Below are positions 24,167-33,267 of a stretch of 64,000 bases of DNA, in pieces. The notes beneath the pieces were generated by a model. The model did no database searches, was not told the origin of the DNA, and saw nothing but the letters and a program-made list of their open reading frames with translations. The DNA is from Bacillus benzoevorans (lineage in GTDB: Bacteria; Bacillota; Bacilli; Bacillales; Cytobacillaceae): NCBI RefSeq assembly GCF_014207535.1, contig NZ_JACHGK010000009.1, positions 62,001 to 126,000 of the forward strand. The letters run 5' to 3'. The position numbers and the translations under genes are program-made. The stretch's first letter is position 1, and each line of letters opens with the position of its first letter.

Positions 24167-26503
24167 TTACTCCTCGTCCTTGGTTAAATCCTTCACTGGA
24201 AGAATCTCTCCTGCTTTATGAGTAACTTTGCGTAAATTGAACATGGCTTTCAAACAGAATACCAGTAAGATGACAACTCCGATTAAGAAGATGGTATCTG
24301 GAATGGCGCGGTACGTTAAGATAGTCTGTACGACGTCATTTTGCAGGAATTCTGCTGAACGGGATACAGCGTATCCGTGGTCATAAGCTGCCTTCATCTG
24401 CTTAATTCCGACTGGAAGCAGGGAGGCGAAGACCATTCCGGCAAGACCGACGTTTAATAGGATGCAGCTGATTTTTATCCATTTGTCGTTCCATTTTTCC
24501 GGCTTGACGATATTTCTTAAGCAGTACAGCAATAAGGCAATGGCGAACATTCCGTAAACACCCATCATCGAAGCGTGACCGTGTGTCGGTGTTAGGAATT
24601 GTCCGTGTTCCAGGAAGCTGACAGCTGGCAAGTTGATCAAGAAACCTAGGACCCCTGCGCCAACTAAGTTCCAGATGCCGACAGAAATTAAGAACCAGAA
24701 TGTGCCTTTGTATGGGAAGCCTCCCCCGCCGGCTTTCATCATCTTGTACTGCTCATATGCTTCTAAAATTAACAGCGTTAACGGAACAACTTCAAGTGCT
24801 GAGAAGACTGCACCGAGGGCAATCCAAGCTTCGGCTGAACCATTGTAATAATAGTGGTGCCCAATACCGATGACGCCGCTGCCCAATAGTAAAATTAATT
24901 GGAAGTACAGCGCTCTGACTGTTGATTTCTTTGTTACTAATCCCATTTGCACCATTAAGAATCCAATGACTACTACGGCAAATACTTCGAAAACAGCTTC
25001 TACCCAAAGGTGAATGATCCACCAGCGCCAGTAATCAGCGAAGGTAAAGCTTGTGTCCGGGTTGATAAAGAAAGCAAAAATATAGAACAATGGTACAGCA
25101 ATGGCTGAATAGAACAGCAAGTGAATTAATCCGCCCTTGTCTGTTTCCGCCTTCAGACCACTCTTCAATCCGCGGTAGACGATGAACAGCCAAATCAGCA
25201 TGCCGACAGCAAGGATAATCTGCCAGATACGTCCAAGTTCGATATATTCCCAGCCGTTGTGGCCTAGTAAGAACCAGTTGTTGCCTAAATATCCGTTAGC
25301 ACCGAGCCATTCCCCGATCATACTGCCGGCAACAAGAACGACTAATGCCCAGAATAAAATGTCTACTAACAACCCTTGGCGTTTCGGCTCGCGTCCGCCG
25401 ACAAGCGGTGCCACGAAGATCCCCATTCCGAGCCAAGCAGTGGCAATCCAGAAAATCGCTAACTGTAAGTGATATCCTTTTGAAATATTGAATGGCAGGA
25501 TATCATGAATCCATTTGATGCCGAAGAAGCTGTCCGGCTCAATATAGTAGTGGGCTAAAAGCGCCCCGAACATCGACTGCACGAAGAACAGCGCCACGAC
25601 GACGAAGAAATACTTCCCTGTTTTGACCTGTGACAATGTAACAGGCAGTTTATTTAAATCAATCCGCGGGAATTGACCTTCTTTATAGGCCTCCTCCATT
25701 CCTAAACGGTAGCGGTTGAAGAAATACAAAATGATACCAATGAAAAGAATCAGAATCGTAACACTGGCGCCGCTCCAGATGATGGCTGTGAAGGACATCT
25801 CATTTCCGGCATCTTCATAGTACGGCCAGTTGTTTGTATAGGTAATATCATCGCCAATCCGCTCTGTGCTGGAAAGCCATGCAGTCCAGAAAAAGAAATC
25901 GGAAATCTGCTTAATTTGGTCGCCGCTGGCAACGTATGCTCTGCCTTCAGCAGGCATATGCTCTTCTTTAATCAGTTCAGGCTTTAATCCCCAGCCGTCC
26001 CCTTCTGTGAAAACCTTATGATAATACTCTCCTACTTTTTCATAACCATAGCTTTGCGCATCTGTCAGCACCATTGTATCTGATGCAGGGTCATAACGGT
26101 TTTCGCGCATTTCTTTTTTGACCAAATCACGAATCACCGTTTGTTCATCACTCGAAATATCTGCGAAGGACTTGCCATATTTTTCATTGGCTTTAAAGTC
26201 CTGCATACCCTCTGTGTAAATCTTTAACGCTTCTGCTGTATAATCCGGTCCCATGTAGGAACCATGTCCAAGAACGGTACCGTAATCCATTAAACCATAT
26301 TTCTGGAATACGGCCTGACCGCCCATGATGGTTTCTTTTGTAAAAAGAACCTCTCCTGCCTTAGTTGTCACTTCAAGCGGCCTTGGAGCCTGTTCCTTGA
26401 AGATCCAATAGCCCCCTGTGAGCAGCACAGTAAAGCTGGCAATTAGTGTAATGATAAGAATTGATTTTAATAGTCCGTTGCGGTTTGACTTTGTATTGAC
26501 CAT
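24167..26503 (-). CDS. norZ: Quinol-dependent nitric oxide reductase (qNor)
   Basis: 778 residues. Reduces NO to N2O with electrons from the quinol pool in the cytoplasmic membrane. The N-terminal fused cytochrome-c-like extension (about 40-230, TKETIMGGQAVFQKYG...) lies between the first membrane helix and the NorB-like core. The core has the expected haem and FeB ligand regions: HLQLAIFWIATAWLG, HLWVEAVFEVFAV, GHHYYYNG and HGHASMMGVYGM. Start ATG 26503 overlaps GGATGGGGTGAG; TTG codons further upstream are less likely. Transcribed divergently from a Crp/Fnr regulator with a shared site at 26586-26601. Confidence 0.93.
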   Translation of the reverse strand: MVNTKSNRNGLLKSILIITLIASFTVLLTGGYWIFKEQAPRPLEVTTKAGEVLFTKETIMGGQAVFQKYGLMDYGTVLGHGSYMGPDYTAEALKIYTEGMQDFKANEKYGKSFADISSDEQTVIRDLVKKEMRENRYDPASDTMVLTDAQSYGYEKVGEYYHKVFTEGDGWGLKPELIKEEHMPAEGRAYVASGDQIKQISDFFFWTAWLSSTERIGDDITYTNNWPYYEDAGNEMSFTAIIWSGASVTILILFIGIILYFFNRYRLGMEEAYKEGQFPRIDLNKLPVTLSQVKTGKYFFVVVALFFVQSMFGALLAHYYIEPDSFFGIKWIHDILPFNISKGYHLQLAIFWIATAWLGMGIFVAPLVGGREPKRQGLLVDILFWALVVLVAGSMIGEWLGANGYLGNNWFLLGHNGWEYIELGRIWQIILAVGMLIWLFIVYRGLKSGLKAETDKGGLIHLLFYSAIAVPLFYIFAFFINPDTSFTFADYWRWWIIHLWVEAVFEVFAVVVIGFLMVQMGLVTKKSTVRALYFQLILLLGSGVIGIGHHYYYNGSAEAWIALGAVFSALEVVPLTLLILEAYEQYKMMKAGGGGFPYKGTFWFLISVGIWNLVGAGVLGFLINLPAVSFLEHGQFLTPTHGHASMMGVYGMFAIALLLYCLRNIVKPEKWNDKWIKISCILLNVGLAGMVFASLLPVGIKQMKAAYDHGYAVSRSAEFLQNDVVQTILTYRAIPDTIFLIGVVILLVFCLKAMFNLRKVTHKAGEILPVKDLTKDEE

Positions 26504-26560
26504 CTCACCCCATCCTTTCTCTTTTGTCAAAATCAATACTAACCTAAATGCTATCGAAAC

Positions 26561-26567
26561 ATTGTTA
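26561..26567 (-). promoter_or_regulatory. Possible -10 box of norZ
   Basis: TAACAAT on the minus strand. The Crp/Fnr-type dyad at 26586-26601 is centred about 29 bases upstream of it, matching the usual -41.5 activator position. Confidence 0.45.
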
Positions 26568-26585
26568 ACTACATCACTTTACACG

Positions 26586-26601
26586 TGTGATATTTATCAC
26601 T
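26586..26601. promoter_or_regulatory. Crp/Fnr-type operator
   Basis: TGTGA-TATTTA-TCACT, matching the Crp/Fnr dyad TGTGA-N6-TCACA at 9 of 10 positions. It lies between norZ and the Crp/Fnr regulator gene and overlaps a TTGACA at 26601-26606. The spacing suggests activation of norZ. Confidence 0.7.
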
Positions 26602-26706
26602 TGACAATGAGAATATGAAATTTCCTTCACTATGATTAAGGTCACTGAGATTAGGAAGTGGCAAAGTATACACTATAATCAGAAAGGTTATTTTGAGGAG
26701 GGGTCA

Positions 26707-27399
26707 ATGAGAATGGCAACTATCGAACAAGAGCTGAAGACTGTTTCTATTTTTAACGAATTAGAAGATGAAGAAATCTTTCGTATCGATGAAATAGCGC
26801 AAACCCGCTTTTACAAAGAGAAAATGTATGTCTTTATGCAGGGAGACCCCCTTGACAGGCTGTTTTTTATCCAGTCAGGAAAAGTAAAGATTTATAAAGG
26901 TGATGGTTCAGGGCGCGAACAGATCGTTTCGATTCTGGATGCCGGGGCGATGTTCCCGCATGCCGGATTTTTTCAGAAAGGTCAAGTCTGCCCGGCAACT
27001 GCAGAGGTATTGGAGGACGCGGAGTTAATCGTCATTCCAATTAGTGATTTTGAAAAAGTCCTTCTTTCCAATCCAGCCTTGTGCATAAAATTGTTTAAGG
27101 TTCTGGGCGAGCTGATCGTCGATTTGCAGAACCGCTTGGAGGAGCAGATTCTTCATGATACGTATGAACGGGTTGTCATGCTGCTGCTGCGGCTGTGCAA
27201 GACAAACGGTGTTAAGCATCATGATATTTATAAAATTACAACTCACCTGACAAACCGGGAGCTGGCGAGCATGATCGGAACCTCCAGGGAAACTTTCAGC
27301 AGAACGGTGAATGATTTAAAGAAAAAGGGCTGTGTTGCTTTTGATGAAAAGGGATATTTGATGATCGACAGGGAAGTGCTGAAGGAAATGATTTTGTAG
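26707..27399 (+). CDS. Crp/Fnr-family transcriptional regulator
   Basis: 230 residues from ATG 26707, after GAGGAGGGGTCA. Residues 10-130 form a cyclic-nucleotide-binding-like sensor fold (MYVFMQGDPLDRLFFIQSGKVKIY); the C-terminal winged helix holds LTNRELASMIGTSRETFSR, whose E-x3-R recognition helix fits TGTGA half-sites. It lacks the N-terminal cysteine cluster of enterobacterial FNR and the C-terminal cluster of Bacillus subtilis Fnr; scattered cysteines do not form an obvious Fe-S site. Divergent from norZ, which it probably controls in response to NO or low oxygen. Confidence 0.88.
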   Translation: MRMATIEQELKTVSIFNELEDEEIFRIDEIAQTRFYKEKMYVFMQGDPLDRLFFIQSGKVKIYKGDGSGREQIVSILDAGAMFPHAGFFQKGQVCPATAEVLEDAELIVIPISDFEKVLLSNPALCIKLFKVLGELIVDLQNRLEEQILHDTYERVVMLLLRLCKTNGVKHHDIYKITTHLTNRELASMIGTSRETFSRTVNDLKKKGCVAFDEKGYLMIDREVLKEMIL

Positions 27400-27486
27400 C
27401 GCGGCGGGGCTGTGAGGCTTCGCTTTTTTTGTGCAGGTGCTTTCGTTTGAGGCTTTTAATGAAAGGCTTTTTTTTTCTTAATTTAA

Positions 27487-27671
27487 GGCTGTGTTAAAGG
27501 TCAATGTTGATTTATTGTCCCTTGTTGATTGGAGTGGAAGGCACGAAGACTCCCGCGGGAGAAGCGCAACAGACGAGACCCCGCAGACACGAAGTGTCGA
27601 GGAGGCTCGTCTGTCGCCCGCAGAACCGTGCGTGCCTGGAACGGAAATCAACAATCAAGTTTAACAGAGCC
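27487..27671. mobile_element. MITE-like element D1
   Basis: 185 bp with near-perfect 12-bp terminal inverted repeats (GGCTGTGTTAAA and TTTAACAGAGCC) and a TAATTTAA duplication on both sides (27479-27486 and 27672-27679). The interior contains CTCCCGCGGGAG and a long GC-rich inverted repeat (AGACGAG..CTCGTCT). About 90% identical to 59177-59361. It has no coding capacity. Confidence 0.8.
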
Positions 27672-27992
27672 TAATTTAAAAAAATTCAAAAAATTGGTTC
27701 TATATGAATAATCCCCCTCTTGCTAGACTTCTAACAGATGTGGTATTATTCAACAGTCTGATTTATTAATAAATTGTAAATAAATTGGTAAAAGTAGCTA
27801 TTTAATGGATGCAGTTATACAATCAAGGGTTAGTATGTTTTTAACCTGCTTGCAATTATAGTATTACAATTTCATTAACTTTTTTACAAGAACTTAAAAA
27901 TGTGTATCTTTAGTCACAGACAAACGAATGAATTATCTGTAAAATGGTAATAATATAATAAAATATACTATACTTTCATAGAGGTGGTAACT

Positions 27993-28196
27993 ATGAAACA
28001 ACTTACATTAGAAGATAAACTTTTAATCATGACATCCTTATTAAATTATATACAGTTACTTCGGGACCGATTAATCAATGAAGGCTTGAGCGAAGGCCTA
28101 TCTAGTGAAAAGACAGTCCTTCTTAGCCAAGAATTGGACGAGTATATTTATTTATATCAAGTATTTCAGCAACAATGTCGCGGACTTGTTTCATAG
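27993..28196 (+). CDS. Spo0E-family aspartyl-phosphate phosphatase
   Basis: 67 residues from ATG 27993, after AGAGGTGG; a GTG nine bases upstream is inside that site. The length, the two-helix pattern and the LSQELDEYI motif (S-x-x-LD) fit Spo0E-like phosphatases, which remove phosphate from Spo0A~P and delay sporulation. Monocistronic. Confidence 0.8.
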   Translation: MKQLTLEDKLLIMTSLLNYIQLLRDRLINEGLSEGLSSEKTVLLSQELDEYIYLYQVFQQQCRGLVS

Positions 28197-28278
28197 TGAA
28201 TGAACCATCTTGTCTAATCAGCTCGATTCAATGAGCCGTTTTAATTAAAATTGCGAAATACCACCTTCCAATATATTT

Positions 28279-28319
28279 TAGCTGCCTGCAGGGAAAAAAA
28301 CTTGCCGGCAGTTTTTTTA
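28279..28319 (+). terminator. Terminator of Spo0E-like gene
   Basis: GCTGCCTGC..GCCGGCAG stem followed by seven T, 80 bases past the stop. Confidence 0.65.
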
Positions 28320-28380
28320 TTTTTTGCCATTAAAGCAGCATTTCTGCTTAGCATTTTTCCTTCTTCGTATTGATATTTTG

Positions 28381-28570
28381 AAAGTGGCCGATATGTTGGT
28401 CGAACTGGCCGATATATGCATGAAAGTGGCCGATATATTACCCGAACTGGCCGATATCTGCTGAAAAGTGGCCGATATCTCCGATGGGCACCTAATAAAA
28501 TGAGATGAAAAGCTGAAGGTTGACGATATAATCGGTAAAGTCGACGATATTTTTGCAAAGTAGACGATAA
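28381..28570 (+). repeat. GGCCGATATA array A3 with degenerate tail
   Basis: Five alternating GTGGCCGATAT/ACTGGCCGATAT units (28384-28480) at about 20-21 bp spacing, then three decayed units (TTGACGATATA, GTCGACGATAT, GTAGACGATA) up to 28570. Lies between convergent genes. Confidence 0.78.
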
Positions 28571-28613
28571 AATGAAAAAACTGCTTTTCTATGTGACCAT
28601 TCTTAGCTAAAAA

Positions 28614-28652
28614 AGAAGCTGTCTCCCATTCTAAAAGAGACAGCTTCTTTTT
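28614..28652 (-). terminator. Terminator of yhcH-like gene
   Basis: AAGAAGCTGTCTC..GAGACAGCTTCTT perfect stem with flanking A/T runs; ends at the stop codon of the gene. Confidence 0.8.
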
Positions 28653-29102
28653 TTAATCACAAAGTGCCTTAACCAAAGCCTTTTTGATGAATTTTGGCTG
28701 GCCACAGCAAATGGCCGGCATGTGGGCATCCTGCGGTTGGAAGATGGCAAAGCTTCCCGCTTGGACGAGGACAAGATCTCCTGATCCTTCATAGAACATG
28801 ATATCATTTTCCTTAATTTCTTCAGCAAGCTTCACATTGCCGATGTTGGTATAGCCCATTTGTTCCTCACCTTGGACCATACATTGGATATCGGTATATT
28901 GATAATGGGATTCGTAGCGTCCCTCTTCTTCCTGTTTTGTTTCATATTCCTGGATCAGGACGAATACCTTGTCCCCTTCAATTTCATACTTTCCCGGCTT
29001 CATCGCAGCTAAATCGGTCTCCTCTAAAAATTGAAGTCCCTTTTGCAATCTTGGATGCAGACCATAGTACATTTTCGCATTCGCTAATCTATCAATAATC
29101 AA
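28653..29102 (-). CDS. YhcH/YjgK/YiaL-family protein
   Basis: 149 residues from TTG 29102, 8 bases after TGGAGGAA; this gives the usual family start IIDRLANA. Longer upstream frames lack a ribosome site. Cupin-like beta-barrel family with conserved ARxxKGLQFLE, SHYQYTDIQCMVQGEE, FYEGSG and FAIFQPQDAHMP, including metal-ligand-like histidines. Relatives occur with sialic acid or other sugar catabolism genes; its reaction here is unknown. No sugar genes adjoin it. Confidence 0.85.
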   Translation of the reverse strand: MIIDRLANAKMYYGLHPRLQKGLQFLEETDLAAMKPGKYEIEGDKVFVLIQEYETKQEEEGRYESHYQYTDIQCMVQGEEQMGYTNIGNVKLAEEIKENDIMFYEGSGDLVLVQAGSFAIFQPQDAHMPAICCGQPKFIKKALVKALCD

Positions 29103-29334
29103 TGTATATTCCTCCAGAGGCTTGATATTTTTAAACTTGCATACTAGTATATAATATTGTTTTAGCACAAACAAGTCTGGAATCAAATTCGCCCGTGAAC
29201 TTATTCAACATACTTCAAAAAGTTTCAAGGGGTCACTGTACCGTCCAGAATTTATTGGAATAATTTACTTTCCTACAGGGGAGGATAAAAATTACTTATT
29301 ACGTTTGTTGTGCTGGTGAAGGAGGATGGCGGGC

Positions 29335-30465
29335 ATGAAGAAGTATGATTCGATATCGATTGTGCAGATTTCTTTGCTGATCATAACGGCAGTTGGGCTG
29401 AAAAATCATGTGACGGTGATTCCGCATCTTTTGACGGCGGCTAAACGGGATGCGTGGCTCTCTATTCTTTTTGCCCTAGCAGTCGTGACTTTATGGGGTC
29501 TCTTGCTCATGTATGTCCATAAGGCTACACAGCCGGATAATGTGTTTGACTGGCTGGGGGAGCATTTCGGCAAAGCCGTAAAATGGATTTTCGTGATTCC
29601 GACAAGCCTTGTTTATCTCGTTTTAACAGCTGAAACTATTAAAGAAATGGTGGCCTGGACGAGGGTGACCTATTTACCGATTACCCCTTCCTTTCTCACT
29701 GTTTCCTTATTTGTCCTGCTTTGTGTATTTCTTGTCTTAACCAGCTTACAGACGATGGCAATTGTCAATACATTAGTGCTTTCAGCCATTCTTGTGTTTG
29801 GTTATTTCGTGGCATTTGCCAACATCCCGCAAAAGGATTTCAGCTTGTTGCTTCCGTTTCTCGAACATGGTCTGGATCCTGTGTACAATGGCATGCTTTA
29901 TCCTTTATCCGGGCATATTGAGGTGATCGCACTGCTGTTTTTGCAGCACAAAATTCACAATAAACTTTCCTATAAAGCCATCGTCATTAACTTAATCCTC
30001 CTTTCCTATTTGACGGCAGGTCCGTTAATCGGGGCCATCATTGAATTTGGTCCGCTCGAAGCGGCCCGCACCAGGTTCCCCGCTTATGAGGAATGGCGCT
30101 TGGTGTCGATCGGGAGATTTATTGAGCATGTTGATTTTCTCGTGATATACCAATGGATTTCCGGTGCCTATATCCGTGTCGCCCTTTTGTTATATCTCTC
30201 CATCGAAGTATTGGGAATCAAAAAGCAGCGGCGGAAAAGATTCGTCCTCTTCTTCTATGCGCTTGCCGCCATTGCCATCAATTTAATCCCGATTAGCGAT
30301 ATTACGATCCACAATGTCATTCGGGACTACACGATGCCGATTAACTTTTGGTATTTTTTAGGGCTGTCTCTCCTGCTTAGTCTTTTTGCCTTTATAAAAA
30401 ATCGAAAGAAAAGGAGACATGCTTATGTTCAAGCGAAGGAAAATACTCCCGTCCAAAGCGAATGA
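29335..30465 (+). CDS. GerB-type spore germination permease
   Basis: 376 residues from ATG 29335, 9 bases after GAAGGAGG; the ATG at 29326 would overlap it. Ten hydrophobic segments of the APC-superfamily fold, as in GerAB/GerKB, the germinant-binding subunit of spore inner-membrane receptors. First gene of a B-A-C operon; its last 41 bases overlap the next gene. Confidence 0.88.
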   Translation: MKKYDSISIVQISLLIITAVGLKNHVTVIPHLLTAAKRDAWLSILFALAVVTLWGLLLMYVHKATQPDNVFDWLGEHFGKAVKWIFVIPTSLVYLVLTAETIKEMVAWTRVTYLPITPSFLTVSLFVLLCVFLVLTSLQTMAIVNTLVLSAILVFGYFVAFANIPQKDFSLLLPFLEHGLDPVYNGMLYPLSGHIEVIALLFLQHKIHNKLSYKAIVINLILLSYLTAGPLIGAIIEFGPLEAARTRFPAYEEWRLVSIGRFIEHVDFLVIYQWISGAYIRVALLLYLSIEVLGIKKQRRKRFVLFFYALAAIAINLIPISDITIHNVIRDYTMPINFWYFLGLSLLLSLFAFIKNRKKRRHAYVQAKENTPVQSE

Positions 30466-31948
30466 AGATGCCTGCCAGAAACTTACTGTGAAGAAGAAAA
30501 AACTATTTATTGTGAATGCAGAGGATCTGCGGGACATTTTTAAAGAAGCAGAAGATGTTTTTTTCAATACCGCTAGTTATTGTCCAGAGTCCCCGGTTAA
30601 AGTCACGTTTGTCGGTTGTCAGGGAATGGTGGATCTGGATTTATTAAATCATTTAGTAGTTGACCGTCTGCATTTATTTTTCGAAACATATAATGGGGAT
30701 CGAATAACAAAAGAGAATATTGCTCAGTCTCTCCACCTGCCGCAATTAGAGGAAGTGGAGTCTGAGGAAACAATGTATGCCGATATTTACTGCGGAAAAT
30801 TGTTAATCTTTTTTCACGAAGCTCAATACCTATTTTCTACAAATATTTCCCATCGGCCGCAGCGCACGCCGGAAGACACAGCAACAGAAATTACGATTAA
30901 AGGACCGAGGGATAATTTTATTGAGGACATTTCCGTCAATACGGCATTAATTCGCAAACGGCTGCGCACGAATTCTCTTTGTGTAAAAAAGTTCCAAGTT
31001 GGAAGACGCTCTTTAACGGAGGTGGCACTGCTATATATCCACGATACCGCCAACCCTAAAATGGTCGAGAAATTGACAGAGAGAATTAATGCCATTGACG
31101 TAGACGGGATTTATTCCGGTAATCAATTTATGGAACTGATTGAAAAATCTTCGCCCTTTTTCCCGCGCCATCATTACTCAGGCAGGCCTGATTTTTCCGT
31201 GCAAGGTTTATTAAATGGGCGGATTATTATTTTGATTGATGGCGTCTCCTATGCCATGATTTTGCCAATCAATGCCTTCTTTTTGCTTAAGACAGCGGAA
31301 GATTCGGAAAATATCAGCGCCTTCAATTCATTCGAAAGATTCATGCGGGTCATAGGGGTTTTTATCGCTACCTTATTACCGGGTTTTTGGGTGGCTGTCA
31401 CAACCTATCACCAAGATCATTTGCCGCTGATTCTGCTGGCAACTGTCGTTGAATCCAGGCGCGGCATCCCATTGCCGACAGCTTTAGAAGCCCTCATTAT
31501 GCTCCTATTATTTGAATTATTTAAGGAAGCGGGATTGCGCATGCCCTCTGCTGCCGGCGGCACGCTGAGTGTATTAGGGGCACTGATTATTGGCGATGCG
31601 GCGATTCGGGCCGGCCTGACCAGCCCAGCGATGCTCGTGATTATTGCCGGTTCTTCCATTGCCACCTTCACCCTTGTCAATCATTCCCTGGTCGGTGCGA
31701 TTAGTTTAGTGCGCATAGCGGCTATTTTTCTCTCCTCTGTTTTGGGGCTTTTTGGCTTTTTATTTATGCTGCATTTTCTGATCATTGCCGTAAGTAATGT
31801 CCGGGTCTTAGGTGTACCACTTTTCGGAATTACAGCAAACTTGAATATCAAATATGTATTGAAGTCTATTATCCGGATTCCAAACAAGCTGGATACTTCC
31901 AGAATAAATCCAATCATTTCAAAGGACATGACACGGAAAAAGGAGTAA
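30425..31948 (+). CDS. GerA-type spore germination protein
   Basis: 507 residues from ATG 30425, 9 bases after AAAGGAG (an ATG at 30419 is too close). A soluble N-terminal domain (about 1-260, including VTFVGCQGMVDLDLLN and IKGPRDNFIEDISVNTALIRKRL) is followed by several membrane helices with the hallmark PGFWVAVTTYHQDHLPL and ESRRGIPLPTALEALIMLL. Belongs to the GerAA/KA family, the receptor subunit forming the ion channel. It overlaps gerB and precedes gerC by 6 bases. Confidence 0.92.
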   Translation: MFKRRKILPSKANEDACQKLTVKKKKLFIVNAEDLRDIFKEAEDVFFNTASYCPESPVKVTFVGCQGMVDLDLLNHLVVDRLHLFFETYNGDRITKENIAQSLHLPQLEEVESEETMYADIYCGKLLIFFHEAQYLFSTNISHRPQRTPEDTATEITIKGPRDNFIEDISVNTALIRKRLRTNSLCVKKFQVGRRSLTEVALLYIHDTANPKMVEKLTERINAIDVDGIYSGNQFMELIEKSSPFFPRHHYSGRPDFSVQGLLNGRIIILIDGVSYAMILPINAFFLLKTAEDSENISAFNSFERFMRVIGVFIATLLPGFWVAVTTYHQDHLPLILLATVVESRRGIPLPTALEALIMLLLFELFKEAGLRMPSAAGGTLSVLGALIIGDAAIRAGLTSPAMLVIIAGSSIATFTLVNHSLVGAISLVRIAAIFLSSVLGLFGFLFMLHFLIIAVSNVRVLGVPLFGITANLNIKYVLKSIIRIPNKLDTSRINPIISKDMTRKKE

Positions 31949-31954
31949 TCTTCT

Positions 31955-33157
31955 ATGAAAAAAAGAACCATTTTATCATTGATTATTTCCTGTCTTTTCC
32001 TTTCAGGATGCTGGGATCATAATGAACCGGAGCGGCTGCTGTACATAAATGGAATCGGGGTAGATTATAAAGAAAACGGTGATGTAGAAGTCTTTATGCA
32101 AATCATTAATTTGCAGGGACTGGCAAAGGTAGAAAGCGGCGGCGGGCCAGGTTCTGTAGAGCAATCAGAGGTCGGCCGTGCCACAGGCAGGACGATGGAG
32201 GAGGCCGTTTTCAATTTATATCATACCATTGACAGGAGAGCTTTTTTGGGCCATCTTTCCTATGTGATCCTTACTAAGGAGGCCGTTACCAAAGGCGCAG
32301 TGAAGGATGTCGCCGACCTCCTTGACCGGTTCAGGGAAACAAGATACCGGACTTATTTTTTTGTCACACAGGACCCGCTTCAAGAGGTGATGCTGATTGA
32401 ACCTCTTGATAATATTCCTTTAGCTTTTTCAAAATTAAGCGACCCGATTGATAATTATAAGCAATCCTCCCTGATTGAACCGATCGATTTAAGAGAATTG
32501 ATTATCCATACCGATGAACCAGGTCACCAGGTTGTGCTGCCGGTGGTGAAAATAACGAAGCAATGGGCGAATAAAAGTGGGAACGAGAAGGATTTGTTAA
32601 TGGAAGAGGTAGCAATTGTTCATCATAATACACTTCAGGACATCATTCCTGAAAAATCCTTCCAGGGAGCACGCGGGGTGGAACAGGATTTTATCCGTGA
32701 CCTAGTCGTTTTTTCCCCTGGTGATCATCATAACCAACATATGTCCGTCGTTGTCTATAACAAAAAGATAAAGGTACAGCCTGTTGTAGAGAATGGAAAA
32801 ATTCGTTTTAATATTAGATTGAAGGTAAAAGGCACGCTGCAAATGACGAAGTTTAACATGAAAAGGGAAGAAATTGAAAAAGAAGTGGCCAAAACGATTA
32901 AAAAGGAGATTCTTACGGCATATGATTATGGACAGAAGAAGAATATTGATCTTTTTGAATTGTCGACAGTTGCTTACCGCCAAAAAAATCAAGCATGGAA
33001 AAAGGTAGAAAAGAATGGGCTTATTCCGCTGGAAAAAGGCACAATTAAATCGCTCGACATTAACGTGCGCTTACAAACTACCGGTCGAAACAAACAAGAA
33101 ACCATGTTTGCAAAGCAAAAAAATGAAGGCTTTAAGAAACGGTATCCGGAGGAATGA
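31955..33157 (+). CDS. Ger(x)C-family germination lipoprotein
   Basis: 400 residues. Signal peptide with lipobox LFLSGC (lipid-attached C19), followed directly by WDHNEPERL, typical of GerAC/GerKC. The ATG follows AAAAAGGAGTAATCTTCT. Conserved blocks include GIGVDY and RAFLGHLSYVILTKEA. Third gene of the receptor operon, required for receptor assembly in the spore inner membrane. Confidence 0.92.
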   Translation: MKKRTILSLIISCLFLSGCWDHNEPERLLYINGIGVDYKENGDVEVFMQIINLQGLAKVESGGGPGSVEQSEVGRATGRTMEEAVFNLYHTIDRRAFLGHLSYVILTKEAVTKGAVKDVADLLDRFRETRYRTYFFVTQDPLQEVMLIEPLDNIPLAFSKLSDPIDNYKQSSLIEPIDLRELIIHTDEPGHQVVLPVVKITKQWANKSGNEKDLLMEEVAIVHHNTLQDIIPEKSFQGARGVEQDFIRDLVVFSPGDHHNQHMSVVVYNKKIKVQPVVENGKIRFNIRLKVKGTLQMTKFNMKREEIEKEVAKTIKKEILTAYDYGQKKNIDLFELSTVAYRQKNQAWKKVEKNGLIPLEKGTIKSLDINVRLQTTGRNKQETMFAKQKNEGFKKRYPEE

Positions 33158-33215
33158 AAGATGGCAGCGTCATTTATGCCAGCCCTTCCGGTTTTGTGAT
33201 CATGATTGTAATGAG

Positions 33216-33258
33216 TGCAAAAAAACGGGGCATCGCTGTGACTGATGCCCCGTTTTTC
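33216..33258. terminator. Bidirectional terminator
   Basis: AAAAAACGGGGCATC..GATGCCCCGTTTTT stem between the convergent ger operon and SLH gene, with A- and T-runs on both sides. Confidence 0.85.
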
Positions 33259-33267
33259 ATTTTTCCT

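Noticed and set aside
28241..28558. 105-residue minus-strand protein rich in YRPL
   Set aside because: It is the reverse translation of array A3; no start signal and no protein-like conservation.
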